64,000 bases of DNA from Paracentrotus lividus (lineage: Eukaryota; Echinodermata; Echinoidea; Camarodonta; Echinidae): contig CALNVZ010003426.1 of NCBI GenBank assembly GCA_940671915.1, positions 32,800,471-32,864,470 of the forward strand, in the 5' to 3' direction. Each line of letters begins with the position of its first letter. Within the stretch, counting starts at the first letter, position 1. Positions 11,401 through 23,400 of this stretch are shown here, in pieces. The position numbers and the translations under genes are program-made. The notes under the pieces are model-generated. The model saw only the letters and a list, made by a program, of their open reading frames with translations, was not told where the DNA came from and did no database searches.

Positions 11401-14400
11401 ACACATGGGTTAAATAAATGATATTGGTACAACGTAGGTCTCAAATCTTCATTTAAGCAGTCAACTCATTACAAAATGCTTGTAATGAACGTAATTATTA
11501 TCTAAGAACATCTAAATTCTGCATGATCAGGTACATACATGTACACACATGCTTGAAAAGTGGACTGGGAGAATTGGCTCATTTTTACAAAATCTTGTTG
11601 CATGTATAGTGAGATGAGACTACATGTAAATTGCCAAGTACTACTTCCTTATGAGCATCAAAGACAACTTTGTCCATATTTCTCTACATGTACCTCGTAA
11701 TGAGGTAATGCCAGACAACCTAAGTGACGATGGAAGATGTAATGATTGGTTGAAGGAGCACTCCAAGGAGCATGTATGGTTTGGTCTTGGTCTAACAACT
11801 GTTGGTCCAATTCTCTGGTTGTCTAATACCACATGGGCTACACCCATATGGAATACCAACAATTTAGTCTAACTTTCCCTTGGTCTACTAATACATACTT
11901 GGTCTAATTCTCACTTGGTCTAATGAATACTCGGTCAGATTGCCAATTGTCTAATTGCATTTTCATCTAATTCCCAATTGAATATTTGGTATATTATCAG
12001 TCTGTATTTACAGAAATGAATGAAAATGAGTTGAACCAATTGGACATAAGCCCAAATTGACATTAGACACAATGGGAATGAGACGAAATGGTAAAAAGGC
12101 AAAATGGCAATTAGACCAAAATGTAATTGTTTTAGACGCAATGGAATTAGACCATGTGGGAAGAGACCAAACGGTCATTAGTCAAAGAGGGTTTAGATCA
12201 AGTAGCAATTTAACGAACTTACCTCCAGGGTCTCGTAGAGCACAGAACATCTTGATAGCATCAATATCCCCAGCCAGGGAAGCAAGAAGCATTCTCCTCT
12301 GCTGCTGTTGAGTGGTTAGCTTAGGGTTGATCCATGCATCACCACTACTCACGTACACCAGCTGGTCCCTCTCTAGGTCTTCCAGGGTTTGGAGCTCCTT
12401 GCCGCTCTCGTTGAAGAGACGCCGAGCAGCAAAGGGCAGGTTCAGCTGCGGGGTGCACTTGTCAAGGAACTGCAGTGAGAAAGGGTACTACTGATCAATT
12501 TTTTGTATTACATTAAAAACTTTTTAAACAAGATCCTTGGGGCTAGAAATTTTCACTTGTTATTTTAATATCCTGTTACAATGGTAGTCCATAAACAAAA
12601 CAATACGAAATTATTTCATTTTGACTGGAGAAATAGCTTATAATATCAGTGCCCTGTAACATAAAAAGTTATGATCAATTGCAAATTTGAAACACCTTTT
12701 CTAATTGGTTGACAGTGAGACTTTTATGCAAGAGATCTATTTAACAAGGATCCTGATCATAACTCCTTGCTACAGAGCACAGATATCTTATTGCGTGTTA
12801 AATACACATTGTGCTTCTCATGTAAGTGTGACTTAGTTAAAAATCATCTTTCAGCAGTCTAAATTTATAAGATTTAATAAATTCTAAGTAGCAAGAGAGC
12901 ACTTTAGATAAACGTCATACACATTTGTCATACTAACCAGTTGGAACTCTAGTTGTTTTAGATTGACTTTCTTGGTCTTCAATTTGGCTTCCATATCTTC
13001 CTTGTTCTTGGAACCTGACCGCCGATGCCTGTGAGGGCGCTTTCCATTCTGTGCCGTTCGATTCAGGTCCTTCATCATCTGTGGAAAACAACGGTGGAGA
13101 TAGTACTTAGACACAATGGACTGAATATTTAATTCAGAAAAATTCCAGAAAAGAATATATTATAAAGTAAAATTCAGGATTATTGCTTTTTAGCATCTGA
13201 AAGCAACATCACTGAGGAAATTGAGTTTAACATTATAAAAAAAAAAACAATTAAAATCTTGTTGCAGCAGGATTAATGAAAATTTCTTTTTCTTTGCCAC
13301 AGGAAACCTCATGTATTTCGATGATAATATTATGTTGGTTTTATGAAAAGCAAAATAAAGGCTAGGTTTAAAAAAAAGTCATTAAGAATCTGAAGAGAAG
13401 GAATTGATCAAAACTAAATTGGTTACATTAATAATTTGTATTCCTTGCAAAAAAAAAAATCGAAGATGCATGCAATCCCAAGCAGACAATACACAGAGCA
13501 TCTAGTCCCATGCAAACATGGAAGCTGGACTCTGATTGGTTGCAGTGAGATATACAAATGATTTATCTATGTCCCAACCAATAGGAAGGCTACTTACATT
13601 TGTGAGATCGGGTCCCACCACATAGGCCATTCTGTTGAGGTCTTTCTCTCCATTCTTCAGCACTCTAAGCCTCAAAGGAATAGCTGGTAAAAAAAAAAAA
13701 ACATCAATGAAAACTAGGTTACTTTAAAAGTCCTGTTATCAAATGAGGTTTACCTCTTTAAAAAAGCCTACTTTATATGAGAAAGTTTGTAAGGAATACC
13801 TTCTCATCTACATGGTGCAATGTGCCACAGCTTTATCACAAATAAGCTTTCTAACCAATAGGAGGCATACATGTACTGGAAAACCTTTCGGGAACAAGGA
13901 TCAATAGTTTTTATCAGCTCTCAAAAGTGGCTTCAACCATTGTATTACAACATCACTTTCTTTAGATGACTAAATTTTGCTTTTTTTCTGTCATATCAAA
14001 TATACAGTGCATCCCAGATAAAAGTAAACCCAACTTTGAGAGCCTCGTATTGAAATTATATAGCATCATGACAAAGAGTAACTCATATTCTATCCAGTGA
14101 TACCAAAATTATACCTGTACTATCATGGATGACTGAGCAAGTTTTTAAAAACTTTGGGGTAAAAAAACATTTGTTCCATGTTTTCTCAGAAGCAGTCCTG
14201 GCTCTCTGATCAATCATTGTTTGATTGAGGTCAGCCTTCCCGAGCCCATTCATTAGGGACAAAGCGAGGGCTGCTTTTGCTCAAACTTGGGACAGGAAAG
14301 ATTTTACGCTTGTTTTTTAAAGCCCAACTGCTTAGACATCCTTCATAACATTGGCATAAATTTGGTATCATTGAATAGAATATGAGTTACTCTTTATCAT

Positions 14401-17400
14401 GAAATAAATATAAAGGCCACACAAGTTGTACAATTTTAATATGAGGCTCTCAAAGTTGGGTTTACTCTTTTCCAGGACGCACTGTATATCAACAAGTAGA
14501 AAGGGTTGTCAATTGCAAAATCAGCTGGGTTCATGTATGACAATTTCGATTTATGTTGCAAAAAAAATTACTTTCGTAATTAGATAATACATGGACATGG
14601 CACTCAATTATATACAATCCTTGTTTGTATCCTATAGCACTCCAAATAAGCTTTGAGAGGCGGAGCAAAAGCAATGAATAACCTTCTATGGGCAAATCGA
14701 AATACCCTATTACCAAGTATAAGCAATGAAGTAACCTTCAAAGGGCTAATTGAAATACCCTCTTACCAAGTTAAGACAATAATTCCACTCACTTCTATAA
14801 TCCTCATTTGTATCCTCCAGTGCTCCTACTGAGCTCTTGGTCCTGATGGGCGGGGCATAAGCAATGAAGTAGCCCTCCATGGGCCAATCAAAGTTTTTGT
14901 TGATATCTCCTCTCCAGTCTACAGGCCAAGAGTAGGCTAGCTTGTTCCAGGTCGGGTTGGTTGACATCAGGTCATTGTGACGCCATTCTCTCGGCCGGTC
15001 CAAGTTCTCCTGCTTCAGAGCCCATCTGATTAAAAAAGCAATTCGTCATTCATGTAAAATTTATTATCATGGTATTTCATGATTACATCATCACAAGACA
15101 GCCCATCAAAAATATGAGTTAACACTGATCCAACTCTCAGAAAGGATTATTCTTTGGACCGGCAGAAGTTCTCCTGAGGGCCGTAACACAAAACCGTTGA
15201 AACCGTCACACGTGTTGCAGAATTAACACGCATTTCAATGGATTGTCCAAAAACTTAGACTTATGACGGTTTCGTGGTACGGCCCCCTCCTTTCCATTCT
15301 ATTTTTAATTAATCTCACCAAGTCATTAGTAACGTTAAAAATGACTTTACATGTTCTTGGGTTATATGCTAATCACATGCTTGTTTATTTAAAACAAAGA
15401 CTGATTAGTAAAATTAGCACTAATTTTATTATTTACGAGATAATCACATGACCCTCTCTTACCTTGCTTTTGTTCCCGAGAACAATGCTATGACCGAACC
15501 AACAATAGACTACCAAACATTTTTCCTACTTCCCTACCCCTCCATAATACCCTGCCTCACGCCTGCCTGACACGAGGTGGCGCTAGACCACTAAGGCATA
15601 TATCTTCATTCTGAACCAACCAAATCGACACTCGTCATAGAGACAAGGTTGGGGGCCGGAGGGAGGGGCGTAAGAGAGGGTCATGTGATTATCTTGTAAA
15701 TAATAAAATTGGTGCTAATTTTACTAATTTACTTCAATAATCACATGACCCTCTCTTACCTTGCTTAGTCCAAACAGACCAGCACCGACACCCTAGGGTG
15801 GACAAAACGAGAGGCAGGGGGGGGGGGGGCTAAGAGACTTGATAGTCTCGCGGTGGCCGCCGACAACGCCGAGACACCAAAACGCTCCTCGCCCATGCAA
15901 ACGTCACGTAGGAAAATGAAAGGAATTACTAGAGCGTCAGTACGCTGCCCTCAAAACATCCTCAGTGGGAACGCCTGCAAAGAGCGCCCAAGAAGCGCTG
16001 ATACCTCTGGTATCGCAAGCTTTGGGGGCCCTTTCCTGACATCAAGGCGTCAGGACCCGCCGCTTAAGTCCCTCCACGATCCATCTGGAGATGGAGACGG
16101 GGGAAAGCGGCAGCAGAAAGGAATCTCGAGTGATGATGAAGAGTTTATCACTTCTACGACGAGATTCAGATCTGGAGAGAGTACCCTTAAGGGCCCTAAC
16201 CGGACACCCACACCTTATCCTCCGGGACCAAAGAGAAGGAGGAGAGCTTGTTGAAGAAAGCTCCTCCACCGGTTCCCGAAGAGGCAGTCTGGTTCTTCGC
16301 AACTGAAGACAGCGTTCAGGGGCGAAGACCTACTCCCCGAGGTATCGAACCTGATGGCCCTCAGCTACCACTAAGGGGCAAGAAGCGAAGCTTTCGTCAA
16401 GTGGCCTAAGCCACCCCACCAAGAAGGACAGCTCTTAAACTGTCAAAGAGTGAAACGATGCTTTCGACAACGGCTCGAAACAAGGAGGGTTAGCAACGCC
16501 TCCAAAACCTTAGGCAAATCTCAAGAAGGAGCTAAGGGAGTAGACTGAGGTCTTCTCAAAAGGAAAGACCTTAAGCAAGCGGCTTTAACTCGGGAGAGTT
16601 AGAAAACATTAGAAGCCATCATTTGAAAACCATCCGTGAATTGCCGCAATATGGCATAACGATAGCCTCGTAAGGTCGAAAGAGAAACGGCCCTTGTCCA
16701 AAGGTTGGATTTAAAAAATCCGCTAAGACCGGGCAGGGGGCCCCTCTGGGGGAGCAAACCTTTCTTCGCAACACTCAGAAAAGGCAGCTAGAAGCGGATG
16801 TATACACCGTTAGCGTCGACTCCCTCCGGCTGCTGGCCATGAGAGACCGAGGCCCCTCTCCGAGAAGCCAGAGCAGATTGCCTGCGACCTGACAACTGCT
16901 ACGCAGTCAAGCGAAAGCCGAGTCGGTGTTGCTCTGAAAGTACGCGGAGATCGGCTTGGCTCGATACAAACGTCCTGCCACCGAACGGAGGGGTCACGGA
17001 CGGCCGACCACAAGCTCGGCAAGGCGAGGAACCATGGTCTGCTCCGGCCAGTGCGGGGCTATAAGAATCATCCAAGCCCCGTTCCTCCACTAGCTTGGCT
17101 AAGCCTAGGGGGATCAGCAGAAAAGGGGGGAATGCAAAATTCTTCAACCCGCTCCAGCTGAACGAGAATGCATCTTGAACGTGACGCTCTGCGGGTCCCA
17201 ACTTCGTCATCAGCCGCTCGAAGAGGTCTGACGGAGAGACCATTCCGAGGGGAGAGATTTGCCGTTGGGACAGACCAGTCCGCTTTATAAATTCTCCCGA
17301 CCCGGTAGGTACGAGGCAGACGGAGGAAACTTCTCTCCTTGCACCAGCATCGTCCCACAGTTGAGCCCGTCAAGCAGGTTCAAAGCTCCGGGAAGTGTGT

Positions 17401-20400
17401 GCCTCCTTGACGATTTTGAATGTATAGCCGCCAACCGCTTCACATTTGTCCGTCTCAAAACGAGAACCGAGCGGACCTAACATGTCGATCCTGAAAAAAT
17501 TCCAGGGCATGACTGAACCAGCCAATCATCTCAACACATAGATGTGGGAGGGGGAGGTCAGTTTGACCAGCCCCGCCGTCCACTGACCCTCCGCATAGGC
17601 CGCCCCAGCCCTGGGAGTGACGCGTCCGTGGAAATCGACACGGATTGCGTTAGAGTCACACAATAAGGGCATGCCCTGGGAAGAAACACAAAGGCTCTTC
17701 CACAGGGTCTAGCACGGACCCACCTCCGGCGGGAGGGGGACCCTAGGTCCTCGGAGACGAAACTCCCCAGCGCGCTCCCGATCAGAATCAACTCGGCTCC
17801 ACGTTAGACTGGTGTTGCGAGTCGGAGATGGAGCCGCTCCCTGGAGTTGCGCTACTAAAAGCCAATCGTCAGGTAGACGGACAAGTCTGAGGTTTACATT
17901 GGAAGTACGCATTCTCTATAAATCAGAGAGATATTCGCCAATCTCCGAGCCGAGGTGAAGGAAAAATCCTGTCTGAGGTGCTCCTATGCGGTATCGGCTT
18001 CCGTGTCAACAGAGTCTGAAATAGACTTCGACTCGGAGCCAACCTAAAAACCCTCTCCGACAACTCTGGACTCGGATCCGCTGTTAGGCGGCCGAGACGG
18101 AGCCGAAGCCTCCCGTGCAGCCCGGGTCGGTGAACGAGAATCTCCGATTCTGCTCGGAGTGAGGTCACCGATCACAACATCCCAAGTAGCCGCAAGGCTG
18201 GGAGGGGAAAAACCCGGGAGGACTTCTCGCATTGCCAATCCATACCGAAGTAAAGGCTGTGCCGAAGGGCGGCCGAGGGCCCTTGCGGCGGTTGCCAGCC
18301 GCGTTATGCAGGCAGGCTAGCACAGAGCAGCCCGTCACCGGTGACGAGTAGGAACCCCCTGGTAGGGGCCGTAGGCAACCGTATCTGATATGTGTTGGAC
18401 CAGGCCAGGTTGTGACAGGCCAGGCATACCAAGCCACGAGTGGTAGCTAGTCCCGTCACCTCTTGGTGCGAAGCCCGAGGATAGGGAGCGAAAACCCGCT
18501 TGGTAGGGTGTCGAAGGCACACAAACCACCCAAGGTATTCTGATCATGGCGGGCGGGTTGAGACCAGGCCAGTGTCGTGTGACAAGAGCCAGGCATACCA
18601 AGCCACGAGGGGTAGCTAGTCCCGTCACCTCTGGTGCGAGGCCCGAGGGATAGGGAGCGAAACCCCGCTTGGTAGGGTGCCGAAGGCACAAACCACCAAA
18701 GTATCTGATGTGGCTGGCGATTGAGACCAGGCCAGTGTCGTGTGACAAGGGCCAGGCATACCAAGCCACCAGGGGTAGCTAGTCCCGTCACCTCTGGTGG
18801 GAAGCCCGAGGGATATGGAGCGAAACCCCGCTTGGTAGGGTGCCGAAGGCACAAACCACCAAGGCATCAGATGTGGCGGGCGGTTGAGACCAGGCGCTTG
18901 AGGGTATCCCGAGGGATAGCCCTAGTAGCCCAGAGGAACTCCCGCCAGCCGAGAACAACGTAGCGTTCAGGAAGGGCGGTCCGGCCCGGAGGCCGATGTG
19001 GCAGGTGGTTGTGACCAGCCCGGTGTCGTGAGACGGGGGCCAGGCGTACCCTGTCACGAGGGGTACCATGTCCCGTCACCTCTGAGGGCGGAGCCCGAGG
19101 GGTAGGGAGCGTAACCCGCTTGGTGGGGTGCCGAAGGCACAACCCACCAAGGTTCGGGATATCCGACAGCTCTCGGGCCTGGCCAGGCAGGTCGAACGGC
19201 TGCATCCTGAGCGGATAACGGATCTCCCCGAACGTTCTGATAGAACGCCCGAGGGTCCGGGAGGCCGGGTGTTCGTTGAAACAAACCCCCCGGCGGGCGC
19301 ATGAGGGTATCCAAGGGATAGCCGTAGCTCCGACCCAACCGACTCGGGCTCCACAAGGGGCGGACGAGACGGGGAGGTCTCCCGGGGCAGACTGGGCTGG
19401 GTGAGCGAGAACTCCGAATTATGTTCGGAGTCAGTCACCGATCCCGTATCCCGAGCAGCTGCATCCTGAACGGATAACGAATATCCCCGGACGTTCGGGT
19501 AGAACATCCTGGGGTCCGAGAGACCAGGTGTTCGTTGGAACGAACTCCCGGTGGGCGCTTGGGCGTATCCCCAAGGGCATAGCCGTAATAGCCCTGTGGA
19601 CCACCAGCCGTGAACGACAAGCGTTTGACGGGGGGTGAACACTCCGGACGTGTGGAAGCGGAGCCGCCATCCTGGGGGTTACCCATGGTGGAAGTGGTTC
19701 CCCAGATGCAGAAACTGCGGCGCACGGGTCCCAAACCGTACTCGGCACCCCCCGGGGCATGCCTGAGCGAGACGCTGGGCGCACGACTCTCATCCCTAAG
19801 TGAGACAGAAACCGCAATTTTCTGTGCTACACTCGGGGTCCGAGAGCCCGGGTGTTCGTGAACGAACTCCCGGTGGGCGTTTGGGCGTATCCCAAGGATA
19901 GCCGTAATAGCCCTGCGAGCCACCAGCGTGAACGAGGGTTGTAGGCACTCCGGACGTGGGAAGCGGAGCCGCCATCCTGTGGGTTACCCAAGGTGGAGGT
20001 GGTCCGCAGATGCAGAAACTGCGGCGCACGGGTCCCAAAACGTACTCGGCACCCCGGGCATGCCTGAGCGAGACTGGGGGCACGACTCTCATCCCTAAGT
20101 GAGACAGAAACCGGCAATTTTCTGTGCTACACCTCGGGCGGGCCGGGGGGCAAGACGTCTGGATAGACGAACCCGCTCCCTTGGCCGGAGACAACCGAGA
20201 CGACAAAGGTCTTAGGCACCCGAAACGTGACGCACGTTTTGCTATTGTGCTCTTTCGAGCTACAAGACCTTTTCTATGCGGACTTAGAGGAGGTGGAGCC
20301 AGCGCTGGACACGAGTGTCACTGGCGTGCTCCCCCCCTTACTTAGGCAGAGAGGCGGACGACCTGGCGGTCGAGACGACTCTCCCGCCGGGCATGCTTCC

Positions 20401-23400
20401 GATCCCAGCGAAAACGACTTCGAAGAGACCAATGCCGCAGCCCTGTGTCGTCTGTGTCTAGAGAGATCACTCCTGCTGTCCATGTTAGACGCCTCTGAAA
20501 GAAAAGAACAAAATTATGTCTTTGTAAGCATTTAAACCTAATTCCTTAGAAGCTAAGGCAAGACAAGCGAGACCGGCTACTTAGGCGGCTCACGGAGAAC
20601 TCCAAAAAAAAGAAAACCCCGTGTAGAACAGGCTAGACGAAGAATAATTTTTTTTTTTTTTTTTTTTTTTTTTTGACGAAAACGGGGACGAACCTCCGTT
20701 AGAAACGACCAAAAAGGAAGAGTATGCACCAGAAGAGCAACTAACAAAGAGGCGCTCGATCACACATACACACACACACCGCCAACAAAACAAGATGACG
20801 TCGAACAAAGACCGGAAGTCCAAGGACCCCGAAAAAGGCCACGTGGCCGCGGGAAAAATACAATAATATAACAAAAACGTACTTAAAATGTCAAATATGT
20901 TCTAGAAAGGAAGAAGGAAACCTCCTAAAGGAGAACAACCCACAGGAAGAGTCGGAAAAGAGCGGGACTGAGTTTCAAAAGAAAAACAGGCGCTCAAACC
21001 GACCGACCAAAAACAACCACGTTAAAAAGAACGGGCGGGACTGGGTTGGAAACGGAAGAAAACGTCCGGAAAAGGACGTAATTCTTGCCAAAAGGAGGGG
21101 CGCAATAAAACTAAAGCACCCAAATTTAACGCTAGGCGTAAAAGGAGGCTTTAGGAAGCGCAAACATTTGATAATATAAATTCAAATCGTAAATAGGAAC
21201 GATCTCACCCGAAAATTCAGGAACGGTCCGATCAGCACGACTCGAAAAATCAGAATGAAGATATATGCCTTAGTGGTCTAGCGCCACCTCGTGTCAGGCA
21301 GGCGTGAGGCAGGGTATTATGGAGGGGTAGGGAAGTAGGAAAAAAGTTTTGGTAGTCTATTGTTGGTTCGGTCATAGCATTGTTCTCGGGAACAAAAGCA
21401 AGGTAAGAGAGGGTCATGTGATTATTGAAGTAAATAAGAGTCGTTAATAAAGTGGTATGTAATTTACAAACGACTTGTTGAAACACAGCCCGATGTTGGT
21501 ATTTGCAACATAGACACATTTGTCTCCCATTTTGCTAGTCATAGTTAAACCACAGATTTAAGCTAGGCTTAACTTTAAGGCCACCTTTGTGAATATGGGC
21601 CATATGTTGCTAAACTGTGTGCCAGGAGGCATGATGGGCAGTACAAGTAATATCTGTGCCAATACTGTACCAACACTTTAAATACATACCTCTGTGACTT
21701 TGCCCACTTGTGTCTCTCTGGCAGCCTCTCCATACCCAGGAGCACAAACTTATGACCTTTGAACTCTGGCTTTGGTGGTGTGTCTTCCTCTCCGTCCTCT
21801 GCCCCATAGCCCTCTTCCAATTGGTTAGTTTGGCTGTTATCCCCCAGCCAATCACTAGCTGCTATTCCTCCACTACCCCCTCCTCCCCCTTCTAGCGTCA
21901 TCTGCATGCCTTGTTCTTTATCAGCAGAGGGCGGTTCGGCAAAGGTGAGGAGCAGATCTTGGTTGGACTGGTGGTAAGAGAAGAAGTGGAACTATGTGAT
22001 ACATAACACTCAGATGAGACTAAATAGAGTTCAAACTCACAATCTCAGTAATGTATACAGTCATTAAGTCAATTTGGCTTCCCTGACAATTCTAAATTTT
22101 TTTCTTCGTTTCTCACTTTAACAATAAAGTAGATACTTCTTGATATGAAGACACAAGCTCTGACTTGAAAAACTGCTTTGTTTTACACTTTCAGTCATAT
22201 TGATACAAATTTGACTATTTGTCCTTGTACAAAGAAATAAAGATCCATTGCAAGAAGTAAACGAAAATGGATTATAGGCCACAAGCGATTGCTGAAAAAA
22301 TTAATTAAGTATTCATAACAACATGAAATGCCACATTATCTGGAATAAACAGTCCTAATACAAAAGTGTAGGTCAAGGACAAACTATATTTACCCAGTTG
22401 GCTATTCTTCCGTCATTCAAGAACACCCATTGCTGACCATCCATAACACTTTCCCTGTTAAAGGCATGATAAATCATTATAAATGCACATAATATGACTA
22501 TAATGAAAATGTCTTACATAAAAGATCTGCATCCTGGCAAATTAGCTGTATTTTCTTTTTGACATAAATTGCAAAAACAACTTTAAAGGTACAGAGGGGG
22601 GAAAAAATTTCAGTATAATATCTTTGTTGATAATGTTCTGACCTAAATTAGCTTTATCTCTGAAATAATTATTCAAGTAAAATGATATCCCTGCTAATAG
22701 AGGGCACTAGATCTGCTTTAACGGTCAAATTCAAATAGTCAGAAAGATTCAAAGTGTAAAAACTTGGTATAAAGGTTTGTATTTCTTGGCATGAGACTAT
22801 CGCAAATTTTGACCACTTGTGAAATTCACAAAGACAAACTGCTCATCAAAATTTTTTAAGTGATCATCGATGCTGTCATGAAAAAAAAAAAAAAAAAATT
22901 CACCCCCCAAATAGGAAAACAAATTGTTTGCTTACCTGTCCATTAGACATACAGGAATTCCATACGACTCCTTGGAGCTTCCTGGGAGCTTTACATCGAC
23001 TTCCCATTCAGGACCCCGGTTTAACATTAGGGTTAGTGCTAGCTTGGGATGAGACTTGCAGTAGATGACACCATCCTAGAATTCAAGTTAGGATCAAAAT
23101 ACTAAATTAGATATCAGGAGGAGTTGGGACACTACTAGAGCACCATCATAGCTTTACATATAATTTCCAGTCAGGGCTCCAGAAAAAAAAAATTATGGGC
23201 CTGTTTTACAGAGAGGAAGTTTGACTTAAAATCCCACTTAAATTCCATGCACAGCATTTAATAATTATTCTCAATGATAAACTTCTCCATAGTGCGTATC
23301 TGCTGAGCATGATCCGACTAATAAAGAGACGAGCAGTATACCACACACAACTAGGCACATTAGTGTGATATAAGTCATGGATAACTCTTTGAGAAACATC

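Larger units (their letters stand above)
18300..20483 (-). pseudogene. DIRS gag-like region, broken
   Basis: A possible start is the ATG at 20483-20481 leading a Ser/Pro-rich frame (MDSRSDLSRHRRHRAAALVS). The region is mostly the two tandem arrays and shifts frame often. Assignment as gag rests on position upstream of RT and on Ser/Pro-rich composition; there is no diagnostic motif. Confidence 0.5.
15405..21435 (-). mobile_element. DIRS-type retrotransposon, long decayed copy in intron 19
   Basis: Inverted terminal repeats (about 15433-15620 and 21250-21430) share GAGAGGGTCATGTGATTAT and the GACACGAGGTGGCGCTAGAC block. Near the left end an internal complementary region (15660-15770) matches both outer ends joined together, the structure DIRS elements use for a circular intermediate. 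Minus-strand order is gag (right), RT/RNase H, tyrosine recombinase (left). All frames are broken and part of the RT is missing, so it is not autonomous. No clear target duplication. Confidence 0.88.

Noticed and set aside
20795..20870. Plus-strand ATG frame MTSNKDRKSKDPEKGH in the DIRS leader
   Set aside because: Only about 24 codons, opposite to all other DIRS reading frames, and it stops at once.
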